Below are positions 22,427-31,894 of a DNA stretch of 64,000 nucleotides, one piece after another. The notes beneath the pieces were generated by a model. That model did no database searches. It was not told the origin of the DNA and saw only the letters and a program-made list of their open reading frames with translations. Source of the stretch: Treponema sp. GTDB lineage: Bacteria > Spirochaetota > Spirochaetia > Treponematales > Treponemataceae. The stretch lies in assembly GCA_024402505.1 (NCBI GenBank), contig JAKSTP010000007.1, positions 1-64,000 on the forward strand. Reading direction: 5' to 3'. A program made the translations under genes and the position numbers. The stretch's first letter is position 1; each line of letters starts with the position of its first letter.

Positions 22427-24004
22427 ATGAATGTAGACACAGAACCTAAATTCGAACCGGTAAATTTCAGAAAACTTTTATCAATGGCCTCAAATGCCGG
22501 TGCCAGTAATGTTTACAAAAAAGAAAAAGGTTTTCAGACTTCCTTCTTTAATCCTTATAACGGATCTTACAATGTTTACTCTAATCTAAAAACAATTGAT
22601 CGTTACACAAACGGTGATATTTCCTGTGAGACTTTACGCCGTGTTTCTAAAAAAGCATTTATCATTAATATCTGTATCAATCATATTCTCAAAAAAATAA
22701 AGCCATATTTGAAGCCTACAACAGATAACAATGTTAAAGGCTTTATTGTTAAAGAAAAAGGATCTGATTTAAAGTCACAAATGGCTAAAAAGTCAAAGAA
22801 AAGAACTGAAATCGAAACTTTTCTTAAAAACTGTGGTGCAGATTATGACAGCGAAAGAGACAGTTTTCAGAGATACTGTCTTAAAATTGTTCGTGATGAA
22901 CTTGAGTTGGATCAGGTTGCAACAGAAATCGGTTATACAAGAGGTGGAAAACCTTATGCTTTTCAGGCTGTAGACGCAGGAACAATTAACCGTGTAATTC
23001 CTGGACAGAATAACCCTGAGGGAATTAAATATATTCAGGTAATTGACGGTATTCCACAGGCTGTTTACAAAGATTCAAATCTTATTTTCGATTATCAGAA
23101 TCCTAGAACAGACATTAAACATGCTTATTACGGCTATTCAATTGTTGATCAGGTTATCGACCTTGTAACAAGTCTTATTAATACATTCTCATACAATGCC
23201 GGATTCTTTACAGAAAACAAACTCCCTCGCGGTATGTTGCTTATTGACGGCAACGTTTCTCAGGACACCGTTGAAGAAATGGAAGATTACATTGCAGAAG
23301 TAATGAGTGGATCGGCAACAAGTCAGTGGAGAGTACCTATTATTCCTAGTGGTGGAACAGGTGAAAATTCTCAGTCAATTAAATGGGTAAGTCTTGCCGG
23401 AAACGCAAAAGATATGGAATTCCAACAGTTTTTGGACTTTCAGACTTCCGGTATTGTTGCGATGTTCGGTTTATCTATGGAAGAACTGGGACTTAACTCA
23501 CAGAAATCTCAGGCCGTTTTTGAATCTTCACGTACTACTCAGATTAACGAAAGCAAAGCAACTTTGTTAGGGGATATGCTGGGATTCTTGCAGAATTACC
23601 TTAACCGCATTATTGAACGTTTTTATCCTGATTATGAACTTGAATTCGTTGGCTACGAAAAAGAAGATCCGAAACAGTTACTCGATCTCACCAAAACAGA
23701 ATTAGACAGTTTCAAAACACTCAATGAAGTCAGAAAAGAAAAAGGATTACAGCCTTTGGAAGCTGATTGGGCAGATTCTTGTCCGGCTAATCCTCAGTTT
23801 ACACAGATGTATCAGGCGGCTCAGGCTCAGGAACAGGGCGGAGACGGTGGATTTGGTGAAGACGGCGGAGACTTTGGAGAAGGTGGGGAAGATTCATTTG
23901 GAGAGGATGAATTTAGTAATCCTGGAGAAGAAAACGCCGGAGAAGACTCATTTAGTGAAGACGAATTCAACAAGTCTATTCAGAAATCTTTCATGAATAT
24001 TTAG
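22427..24004 (+). CDS. Portal protein
   Basis: 525 residues. Recognisable portal features include the RRVSKKAFIINICINHILKK helix, YTRGGKPYAFQAVDAGTINR, the YYGYSIVDQVIDLVTSLINT segment, PRGMLLIDGNVSQDTVEEME, IKWVSLAGNAKDMEFQQFLD and SGIVAMFGLSMEELGL. This is the HK97-like portal pattern with a tunnel-loop region. The C-terminus is a long Gly/Asp/Glu-rich tail ending EFNKSIQKSFMNI. It forms the dodecameric DNA entry ring with which the terminase docks. The start is hidden in a hairpin. Confidence 0.85.
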   Translation: MNVDTEPKFEPVNFRKLLSMASNAGASNVYKKEKGFQTSFFNPYNGSYNVYSNLKTIDRYTNGDISCETLRRVSKKAFIINICINHILKKIKPYLKPTTDNNVKGFIVKEKGSDLKSQMAKKSKKRTEIETFLKNCGADYDSERDSFQRYCLKIVRDELELDQVATEIGYTRGGKPYAFQAVDAGTINRVIPGQNNPEGIKYIQVIDGIPQAVYKDSNLIFDYQNPRTDIKHAYYGYSIVDQVIDLVTSLINTFSYNAGFFTENKLPRGMLLIDGNVSQDTVEEMEDYIAEVMSGSATSQWRVPIIPSGGTGENSQSIKWVSLAGNAKDMEFQQFLDFQTSGIVAMFGLSMEELGLNSQKSQAVFESSRTTQINESKATLLGDMLGFLQNYLNRIIERFYPDYELEFVGYEKEDPKQLLDLTKTELDSFKTLNEVRKEKGLQPLEADWADSCPANPQFTQMYQAAQAQEQGGDGGFGEDGGDFGEGGEDSFGEDEFSNPGEENAGEDSFSEDEFNKSIQKSFMNI

Positions 24005-24014
24005 GGGATCAATA

Positions 24015-27000
24015 ATGTTTGTTGTAAGAAAAGAAGTCGCAGAGACTATTCTTAAAAAATCAAATCCAAACCATGACTCATTAGGTAGATTCACTTTTGG
24101 TAAAAAACTTGCTCCTAATACTGGTATAAATGGTGGAAAAACTTTAAGCGAAGACGAACAAAGATGTTTGTTAGCAAATACAACAGACCCTATAGAAGGT
24201 ATAGAACCATTACAATTAACAGTTACTAATTTGTCTATTATTCATGATGAAATAAAAAAAATAAATGAATCATTAAAAAATGGCAATTATCAATACAACG
24301 GAATGAAGATTACTTCTGTTGATGAAGGACATTTGTATTCTCATTTTGTTGGTGGTGTTGAAGTAACAAGACCTTTGTCAGACTTGCAAAGTCATGCCGC
24401 ATATTTGCCCTTTGTTATGCCAATATTAAATAGTAATTGTGGTCATGATACAAAGAGAGACCGTGTTGAACCTGACGGAAGAAAAACTTATGAATTTGTA
24501 AAAAGAGCAACAATTACAGAAAATAATAAAAGTAAAAATATTGGGATAGCTTTAATTTTAAAAGAAAATGAAAGAAATGAATTAACTGTAAGTATAAGAA
24601 CTATTTTTAGATTGTTTGATAAAAAAAATCTAATAAAATCCTGGCAAGTCGGTGAGCTAAACCTCTTGGACCGGCAAAATGCCCTTTTAAATTCCACCAG
24701 AACTTTATTAGATAATGTGAAGCTCGTTTCCTTTAAGTGTTTTACACCTAATAAAATCATAGCAAACAGAAAAGAAATGTCAAGCGGAATTCAAAAAGCT
24801 AATGAATATTCAGTTAAAAGAATCAAAAAAGAATTTCAGAAAGACTTTACTGTAAAGATTTCGGATGTTACAGAAAACAATAAGGTGAAGAAAATTGAGC
24901 AGCTTGAAAAAGCATTAAATTGTGTTTATGACGGCACTCCATTTAAGATCAGTCATGTTCCGGCAGATAGTTCCAAAAACTATGGTGATGTAACTTTAAG
25001 AATAAAAGACTTTGATAAAAGTAAAATTGAAAAAGCCGTTAGAAACCTTTCATTTTCTCTTGATGTACCGTTGAAAGCTGCCAACGGTGAAGTATTTTAT
25101 TATAAAGCACAGGAAGAATTAACCAACATTATTGTGAATGATCTTACAAGAACTTCACGTGCATTATATGACTTTGTTATTAATTATTTTGGACTTCCTG
25201 AAAGAACTATTATGAGTAAAGCATACTTGAAATATAAGGGGAAAATACTTTACTCACCAGAAACAGGTGAACCAATTAATAAAAGAGACTGGAAAAAATT
25301 TGTAAAAGCACTTGAACTTTTCTTGAACAGAAACCACAGAGGATTTGGGAAAAAGATTGTTTTAACATCTCGGAAACTTGGTAAATTGCTTGAAAAAATG
25401 GCAATGTATCAGACCGCCGACAAAATCCGTGTTCTTCCATTGTCAGAGATCAAAGAACCTGGAAAGAAATCAGGCTTTAACTGGAATGAAAACGATCCTG
25501 AAAAAATCGAAAAGATATTCAGTGAAAAGGCAGAAAAATGGGAGTCGGCTAGAGTAGAAATTGCCGAAATGTCAGCAGCTCAGAAAATCACAAAAATTGA
25601 TGATGTACTCAAAAATGATATTCAACAGATTCTTATTGACGGTATTAAAAACAAAAAGTCTAAAGGTCAGGTATCTCAGGATCTTTTTGATCGTTGTGCC
25701 AGTTTAAACCGTGATATACAGCGTATTGCAGATACAGAAATACAGAATAATGTAAACAATGCTTTTATATCTGAGACTGTAAAAGAAAACGAAGAATCAG
25801 GAAAGAAAACATATTTTATTCGCCGTGAAGTAATAGACGGTAACACTTGCGAAAAATGTAAAAAACTTAACGGAAAAATTGCCGTATGGAGTAATTCACC
25901 ATTAGAAAATGAAAAAGTAAAAGATCCTTATGCAGATTACGCAATATGGGACGGTAAAGACGATTGGAATTTTGTTGCTCCAAACGGTGTAAAACACCCT
26001 TATTGTTATTCTGATGATACAGAAGTAATGACTAATAACGGTTGGAAGTTGTTTAAGGATGTAACAAAAGAAGACCTTATTATGTCAATTAATCCTGAAA
26101 CAAAAGAAATTGATTTTGTAAGAACTGTCAGAAAAATTCAGTATGACTATAACGGAAAAATGATTTTATTTCCTGGAAGAAACTACAATCAGCTTGTAAC
26201 GCCTGATCACAATATGCTTTATGTGGCTAGAAATGGGCATGGAGAAGATCACTTAAAAGGAATTAAAGCAGAAGATTTAATTAAGAGAGACCGTTTTTCT
26301 TTACCTAGAGCCATTGGAGATTGGAAAAAAGAAGATAAAGAAGAATTTGTAAATTTCGGAGATATTCAGGTTAGAAAGAGTCAGTTATTCAGACTTTGGG
26401 GGTGGTATCTTTCAGAAGGAAGTGGAAGATATAAAAATCATGAAAACAAAACAGGTGCAGAAGTAAAACTTGCACAAAAAATACCTGAAAGAATTATCGT
26501 AGACTTACCAGATTTAAAAGATATTTTACATATTGGTAAAGAAGCTGTTTATTTCTATGGGAAATATGCAGCTGAATTTAGTTCAATGTTTGGTATTCAT
26601 GCAGAACAAAAATACATACCTGATTTTATTAAGAAATCAAGTAAAGAAAATATTCTGAATTTCCTTAATGCTTTTGTGCTTGGTGACGGATCGTGTGTTA
26701 AATCAGGATCAGAAAAAGGATATAGCAAAAAAAGTGTTGACCTTTTAGTGAGAACTTCATCACCAAAAATGGCAAATGATTTGTGCGAAATCATTGTAAA
26801 AGCCGGTTTTATGCCTTCAATAAATGTAAACAGACAGAAAGGAAAATTAAATCATTTTCTTAATGGGGATTATATATTAAAAACAGATTGTTACAACATT
26901 TCAATTTGCACTTCAAAAAACAAAGTTTATGGAAAAGATAATCCTGGGCATTTACCTAATAAACGTCCGGAATACGTTGATTATAACGGAAAAGTTTATG

Positions 27001-27617
27001 ATGTTGAACTTGAAAAATGGCATTTCTTACTTGTAAAACGTAACGGAAAATGTGCATGGAGTGGAAATTGTCGCGGTGTATGGGATTCTTGGGATCCTGA
27101 ATTTGACGAAAAGCCGGTAGAAAAATCTCTTACTTGGTCAGGATATAAACTCCAGGGAAGAAAGAAATTCGCCGGTTTTAATATCTCCATTGAAAACAAA
27201 AAAGGCTCATATCGTGAGGGAACTGATCCAAACGGCCACAAATGGAAAGTAAAAATGTATCACGATTACGGTTATATCCGTGGATCAGTTGGAACAGACG
27301 GAGATCATGTTGACTGTTATTTAGGGCCAAATGAAAACGCAAAGAAAGTCTATATCATTCATCAGCAGAATCCGGACACAAAAGAATATGACGAAGACAA
27401 ATGTATGATTGGTTTTGATACTCAGATAGACGCAAAAAACGCATACTTGAAACAGTATGACAGACCAGGTTTTTTACAGTCTATAACAACAATGGATCTC
27501 GAAGAATTCAGAAATAAAGTTTTGAACCCTGAAAACAAGGGAAAAATGATTAAGTCACTTAATGCAGAAATGCAGAAATCTATTACACAAACAATTGAGG
27601 AAATATTTAACAGATAG
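24015..27617 (+). CDS. MuF-like minor head protein with intein and C-terminal InPase domain
   Basis: 1200 residues. Residues ~1-280 are unassigned, perhaps an extra toxin-like domain. The MuF core lies around 480-663 and ends VIDGNTCEKCKKLNG (Cys612, Cys615) and GVKHPY, the metal-binding 'HP.CR' site. An intein interrupts that site at residues 664-1018. After splicing (845 residues) the protein continues CRGVWDSWDP. It then enters a domain read as the phage InPase domain: LQGRKKFAGFNISIENKKGS, then DYGYIRGSVGTDGDHVDCYL. MuF proteins sit inside the portal vertex and are often fused to effectors that are injected with the genome. Confidence 0.8.
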   Translation: MFVVRKEVAETILKKSNPNHDSLGRFTFGKKLAPNTGINGGKTLSEDEQRCLLANTTDPIEGIEPLQLTVTNLSIIHDEIKKINESLKNGNYQYNGMKITSVDEGHLYSHFVGGVEVTRPLSDLQSHAAYLPFVMPILNSNCGHDTKRDRVEPDGRKTYEFVKRATITENNKSKNIGIALILKENERNELTVSIRTIFRLFDKKNLIKSWQVGELNLLDRQNALLNSTRTLLDNVKLVSFKCFTPNKIIANRKEMSSGIQKANEYSVKRIKKEFQKDFTVKISDVTENNKVKKIEQLEKALNCVYDGTPFKISHVPADSSKNYGDVTLRIKDFDKSKIEKAVRNLSFSLDVPLKAANGEVFYYKAQEELTNIIVNDLTRTSRALYDFVINYFGLPERTIMSKAYLKYKGKILYSPETGEPINKRDWKKFVKALELFLNRNHRGFGKKIVLTSRKLGKLLEKMAMYQTADKIRVLPLSEIKEPGKKSGFNWNENDPEKIEKIFSEKAEKWESARVEIAEMSAAQKITKIDDVLKNDIQQILIDGIKNKKSKGQVSQDLFDRCASLNRDIQRIADTEIQNNVNNAFISETVKENEESGKKTYFIRREVIDGNTCEKCKKLNGKIAVWSNSPLENEKVKDPYADYAIWDGKDDWNFVAPNGVKHPYCYSDDTEVMTNNGWKLFKDVTKEDLIMSINPETKEIDFVRTVRKIQYDYNGKMILFPGRNYNQLVTPDHNMLYVARNGHGEDHLKGIKAEDLIKRDRFSLPRAIGDWKKEDKEEFVNFGDIQVRKSQLFRLWGWYLSEGSGRYKNHENKTGAEVKLAQKIPERIIVDLPDLKDILHIGKEAVYFYGKYAAEFSSMFGIHAEQKYIPDFIKKSSKENILNFLNAFVLGDGSCVKSGSEKGYSKKSVDLLVRTSSPKMANDLCEIIVKAGFMPSINVNRQKGKLNHFLNGDYILKTDCYNISICTSKNKVYGKDNPGHLPNKRPEYVDYNGKVYDVELEKWHFLLVKRNGKCAWSGNCRGVWDSWDPEFDEKPVEKSLTWSGYKLQGRKKFAGFNISIENKKGSYREGTDPNGHKWKVKMYHDYGYIRGSVGTDGDHVDCYLGPNENAKKVYIIHQQNPDTKEYDEDKCMIGFDTQIDAKNAYLKQYDRPGFLQSITTMDLEEFRNKVLNPENKGKMIKSLNAEMQKSITQTIEEIFNR
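26004..27068 (+). mobile_element. Intein with LAGLIDADG endonuclease in the MuF protein
   Basis: 355 residues. It begins with Cys (CYSDDTEVMTNNGWKLF, Hint block A) and has a block B-like VTPDHNMLYVAR. The two LAGLIDADG motifs are LWGWYLSEGS (794-803) and FLNAFVLGDGS (883-893). It ends KVYDVELEKWHFLLVKRNGK (block F) and WSGN before Cys1019. The penultimate residue is Gly instead of the usual His, a known variant that still splices in some inteins. It is inserted at the conserved metal-binding Cys of MuF, a functionally constrained site as expected for inteins. Confidence 0.9.
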
Positions 27618-27636
27618 ACTCTGTTAGGGGGAATAT

Positions 27637-30600
27637 ATGAGAATCGGATTTAGATTTTTTAACACAGAAAGCATTGAAAAATCAAAAAAGGGTGTAAGAC
27701 GGTCGAGCCATAAATACATCCGTGTATTTACAGGCAACAACGGAAAGGATGAATACATTTATCCAGAAGACATGAAAAACCCTTTCAAAAAACTTTTGTC
27801 TATTTTTGCAATCACAAAAGAAAAAATTTCAAGTGTTTTCAAGAAAGAAAGAATTGAAGAAAATTACGGTGTTGATGAAAACACCTTTGCTGCTCATGTA
27901 TTGGAATACCTTACAGATAAAGCAAAATGGGATAAATTCTTTTCAAATCCTACAGTTGCTCATAAAAACAAAAAGCCTGTAAACCTGAATAAAAAGAAAC
28001 CTGGGGTAAAAACAGAAGACAAAAAAGTAGCCGAAAAGAAAGAAACTGAAAAGAAAATGACCGTAAACAGATCTCTTATGCGTAAGATCTGGGGTATTTT
28101 CAATCCTGCAAAAGAAGAAGACTCAGAAGCAATGTTCAATTCAGGAAATACAGAGTCAGTTATTCCGGCAGAAGAAAAGATTAAGGATTTTGTCGGACGC
28201 AAGACAAGTATTGATAAGAAATCAGGTATTACAACAATGAAATGGCCGGACGGACGTGAGATTAAGACAGACGCAAAAGGTAATGTAATTTATGACAGTA
28301 CAAACATTGGACCTGTAGAAGAAGTTGCAACACCTGAAACAAATATAGTTAGCAATGAACCTTCTGACAGAATGAAATATCTTACTCTTGGAGCAGAGAT
28401 CAAAAAACTTGAGCAAGATCTTATTGAAGCTGGAAATTCTGAAAGAGAAATTGAAATTAATGAAGAATTAATGGCAAAAGAAAAAGAATTTAAACGTCTT
28501 GAAAACAAATTAAGAGAAGAGGAAAGCCTTGAAGCAACTAAAAACCGATCAGACGCAATGCTTGGCAATGATAATGCAAAAAAAGATATTCATTCAGAAG
28601 AATTAAAAGACGAATTCAACAGTCTGATTAAACGTTACACCGAACTTGATAAAGAATTTAAGTCTAACGGTGGTTACAGTTACAAACGAACCACAAAAGA
28701 ACAGGATGAAAAACGCCGTGCAGCAAGTAAAGAAAAATCAGAAGTTGAAGAAAAATTAAGAGAACTGAAAGCAAAAATCAGCGAAGAAAACAAAGGAAAA
28801 ATGACTATTCCGGCAGCTTATAAGGATGTTACAAACGCATGGCTTAAAAGACTTGCAAAGGGAGATTCTATTTCCTGGGAATGGCTCGATAAAAAATTTG
28901 GCGGCCATTATGGTGAAATTCTTTCTTTTGGAGACGATTTTTATATTGATCTTTCAGAAACAACAATTACAAATCCTGTTGTAAGAATTAAATATGATGA
29001 GTCAGGAAGTGAACGTTACGTTTCTGTTGATGTTGGAGAAATGAACAAAGATCAGTATAGACCTCGTTTTATGAATATGTGGGATTCTAATACTTTCTCA
29101 AAAGTTTATGCAACTTTTGAATCCCTGAAAGAAAAAATTAACAATACAGAGGGAAATACTCCAGCAGAAAAATTCTTCAATATGGTTTTAGGATCTGATA
29201 ACGAAATATCTAAAAAAGCAGATAATTCAATTGTTCCAACATACCGTTTCACTAAAGACGGCATAAAGAACAAAGACGGAAAACTTGAGAAAATTCGTGC
29301 AAGAATTAACAACGAAGGAACTCCAGACGAAATTATTGATCTTATGGCAGACGGTTATAGCGATCATATTCCGTCTATTTTCTTCCCTAAAAATGATACT
29401 GACGCTATGACAGATTATTTTGACAAGGATAGTGCTTATGTAAAACCGGATCATCCTTATTACAATCACCTGAAAGTAATGGCTCTTAAAAATCGGTTAT
29501 ATCGTGGACGTGCTACAAAATGGGGAGCAATGTCAAAAGAAGATCAGGACAAACTTGAAAAACAGATAAAAGACCTGGAAAAAACACTGACAGAGCCTAC
29601 AGACGAAGAACTTAAAGCTTACCGTGAAAGACGTAATCACGAAGAAGAAGTAAAAGAGAAGTGGGAAGAAGGTGAAAAAGCCGCAAGACGTAAGGAACAG
29701 GAAGAAAACGAACGTAAAAAAGAAGTTGAAGCTACTAATAAATTTATAGCAAATCTTGAAAAACTTGCAGAAATGTGGCGAAAAGATCCGCCGGTAATTT
29801 TGGACGGAATGACAAAAGAACAGGCAATTGAAACTATGGAAGATAGAATTTTCAAAGTTAAAATGGAAATCAAAAATTCTGATGATCCTGAGACAATTGC
29901 AAGTAACACTAAATTCCTTGAACAGTTGCAGCAGAAACTTGAAGCTATTAGGGAATCTCCTGAAAGTGAATGGGCAACAGAAGAAATACCGGAAGAACCT
30001 GAAACACCTATAAGATCTTCAACAGAAGTTGCTAATGAACTTGCAGACGTTAGAAGACAGATGTTTACAGCCGAAGACGAAGAGTTGGAAAGACTTAAAA
30101 CACGTTATGCAGCTCTTAATGAAGAACTGAAAGAAGCAACCGCAAGGGAAATTTCGGCAGAAGAACACCAGAACAGAAGTAATGCAATGCTTGGAAACCA
30201 AAATGCTTATAAAGGTGGACCAGGTGAAGAAACAGCCAGAGCAATTATTTCAAATCCAAACAGTGTTGAAAAACAAAATTATGACAGTGCAGAAGAGTTT
30301 TTAAGAACTAACAACAGAACTGATGAAGAGTTTTTGGATGTAGCCGAAAGAAGACTGAAAATGAATGATAATGGATTCTCGTTGAGAATTGCAGAAAACA
30401 TTCTTTCAAAGGATCCTGAAAATGTAAGGGCAAAAAAAATTTATGATCAGTCAATTGCAAAATTAAACAATTACGATCCAGTTACTCTTACAAGAAAAGA
30501 TGTGGATCTTCCTGAAACACCAGTTGAAACTACACCAACCGTGGAAGAAACTCCAGCTGTAGAAACTGTAGAAACAGAAGACGATATTACAACACCTATT

Positions 30601-31857
30601 CCAACAATTAATCCTGATGTAGCACGAAGAGTTAGTGATAACTCAATGTCAGGACACGCCGGAGATGTTTACCAACATGATGTAAATGCAGAAATGCAGA
30701 ACTTCCGTGAAATGTTTGATGTTTCTACAATGAATGAACAGCAGAAAGAATATTTCCAGGAAAGACTTAATGCTTTTGCCGCACTTGTTGGATCAAGCTT
30801 TAATGAAATGGCAAGTAAGAGACTTGCCGCCGGTCCTTCTTGGGTTGTTGCAGGTCCAGCGAAATACAATTTCAAACGTTTTGAACAGAAAATGAACGCA
30901 GAAATGAGGGTTTATGATGAATTCAAGGAAAAGAAAGAAAAGTTTATCAGAAACACTCAGAAACGCCTTAAAGAACTTAAATACACTGGCGGAGCAGAAA
31001 GCGAAGAAGAAGTAAAAGCACGTGTTTTTGAAGACTACGCAAACGGTAATTACTCTTATAACGATAAAGTTGACTCTACAGATCCTTATGCAATTGAGAA
31101 GATTTCCGGAAAAATCAAGTTTATGGAAAATGCTCATGACGTTACTTTGATGTACAGAAAACAGTGTAAGAAAGCAAAAATTTCTACAATGGATTGGAAT
31201 GACTCACCAGAAGACGTTGAAAAACGTAAGGAAGTAAACCGTGAAGTAATTAAACTTGCTCAGGAAAAAGGATATTCAATTGGCCAGATAAAACAGGGAT
31301 TAAATCATCCATTCCCACAGAACCAGACTCAGGAAATAGCAAGAAATAAACAGCGTCTTGAAGAATTACAGAAACGTAAAGAAGCAATTGAAAAACTTGC
31401 AGCAAAAGAAACAGAAAGTGGTGGAAATGCTGGAACTGTTGGCCGTGTAGACTTTGACGGTGGATATGTTTACGAAAACTTAGAAATGGATCGTATTCAG
31501 ATTATCTATGACGGAAAACCGGATAAAGATACAATCAGTACTCTTAAACATAACGGATTCCATTGGACTCCTAGCCAGGGAGCATGGCAGAGACAATTGA
31601 ACCGTAACGGCCGTATGGCTGTAAACCGTGTTTTTGCAGAAACCGGAATAGACAAAAAGATTGATATTGACGGTGCAGGAGAAGTGAAGAAATCAGATGT
31701 GAAAGAAGACGAAATGTTTATCAAGGCTTTTGAATTCTGTGACTTCTATTTAGGAAGGTCCTACAATGTTGGAGACCTGAGAACCTGGAAAGGAAAAGTA
31801 TTCAAACTGAGTAAGTCAGGAACTTGGGAAAGATTTACTAAAAAAAAATCCACCTAA
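27637..31857 (+). CDS. Very large polyvalent virion protein (1406 aa)
   Basis: N-terminal ~60 residues (ESIEKSKKGVRRSSHKYIRV FTG) are basic. A long charged coiled-coil middle follows. Two copies of a short motif appear (NRSDAMLGNDNAKK and NRSNAMLGNQNAYK). ASKRLAAGPSWVVAGPAKYN and a terminal HNGFHWTPSQGAWQRQLNRN resemble domains of phage and plasmid polyvalent proteins. The last 44 residues repeat half of a module found in the proteins at 45074 and 50542 (VGDLRTWKGKVFKLSKSGTW). Large size, location between MuF and capsid genes, and these domains suggest a protein packaged in the head and delivered to the host. Inference, not proof. Confidence 0.6.
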   Translation: MRIGFRFFNTESIEKSKKGVRRSSHKYIRVFTGNNGKDEYIYPEDMKNPFKKLLSIFAITKEKISSVFKKERIEENYGVDENTFAAHVLEYLTDKAKWDKFFSNPTVAHKNKKPVNLNKKKPGVKTEDKKVAEKKETEKKMTVNRSLMRKIWGIFNPAKEEDSEAMFNSGNTESVIPAEEKIKDFVGRKTSIDKKSGITTMKWPDGREIKTDAKGNVIYDSTNIGPVEEVATPETNIVSNEPSDRMKYLTLGAEIKKLEQDLIEAGNSEREIEINEELMAKEKEFKRLENKLREEESLEATKNRSDAMLGNDNAKKDIHSEELKDEFNSLIKRYTELDKEFKSNGGYSYKRTTKEQDEKRRAASKEKSEVEEKLRELKAKISEENKGKMTIPAAYKDVTNAWLKRLAKGDSISWEWLDKKFGGHYGEILSFGDDFYIDLSETTITNPVVRIKYDESGSERYVSVDVGEMNKDQYRPRFMNMWDSNTFSKVYATFESLKEKINNTEGNTPAEKFFNMVLGSDNEISKKADNSIVPTYRFTKDGIKNKDGKLEKIRARINNEGTPDEIIDLMADGYSDHIPSIFFPKNDTDAMTDYFDKDSAYVKPDHPYYNHLKVMALKNRLYRGRATKWGAMSKEDQDKLEKQIKDLEKTLTEPTDEELKAYRERRNHEEEVKEKWEEGEKAARRKEQEENERKKEVEATNKFIANLEKLAEMWRKDPPVILDGMTKEQAIETMEDRIFKVKMEIKNSDDPETIASNTKFLEQLQQKLEAIRESPESEWATEEIPEEPETPIRSSTEVANELADVRRQMFTAEDEELERLKTRYAALNEELKEATAREISAEEHQNRSNAMLGNQNAYKGGPGEETARAIISNPNSVEKQNYDSAEEFLRTNNRTDEEFLDVAERRLKMNDNGFSLRIAENILSKDPENVRAKKIYDQSIAKLNNYDPVTLTRKDVDLPETPVETTPTVEETPAVETVETEDDITTPIPTINPDVARRVSDNSMSGHAGDVYQHDVNAEMQNFREMFDVSTMNEQQKEYFQERLNAFAALVGSSFNEMASKRLAAGPSWVVAGPAKYNFKRFEQKMNAEMRVYDEFKEKKEKFIRNTQKRLKELKYTGGAESEEEVKARVFEDYANGNYSYNDKVDSTDPYAIEKISGKIKFMENAHDVTLMYRKQCKKAKISTMDWNDSPEDVEKRKEVNREVIKLAQEKGYSIGQIKQGLNHPFPQNQTQEIARNKQRLEELQKRKEAIEKLAAKETESGGNAGTVGRVDFDGGYVYENLEMDRIQIIYDGKPDKDTISTLKHNGFHWTPSQGAWQRQLNRNGRMAVNRVFAETGIDKKIDIDGAGEVKKSDVKEDEMFIKAFEFCDFYLGRSYNVGDLRTWKGKVFKLSKSGTWERFTKKKST

Positions 31858-31871
31858 TTGTTATTAGGTGG
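31850..31871 (+). terminator. Perfect 9-bp hairpin at the gene end
   Basis: CCACCTAAT and ATTAGGTGG form a perfect 9-bp stem with a TGTT loop. It overlaps the stop codon of the 1406-residue protein and is followed by only a short T run (AAACTTTT). Weak terminator or RNA-processing signal. Confidence 0.5.
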
Positions 31872-31894
31872 TAAACTTTTATGGGGGAAGAGAA

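Noticed and set aside
23820..23990. Repetitive Gly/Asp/Glu codons at the portal C-terminus as a slippage repeat
   Set aside because: Irregular triplet-based repeats; no frame consequence; ordinary low-complexity tail.
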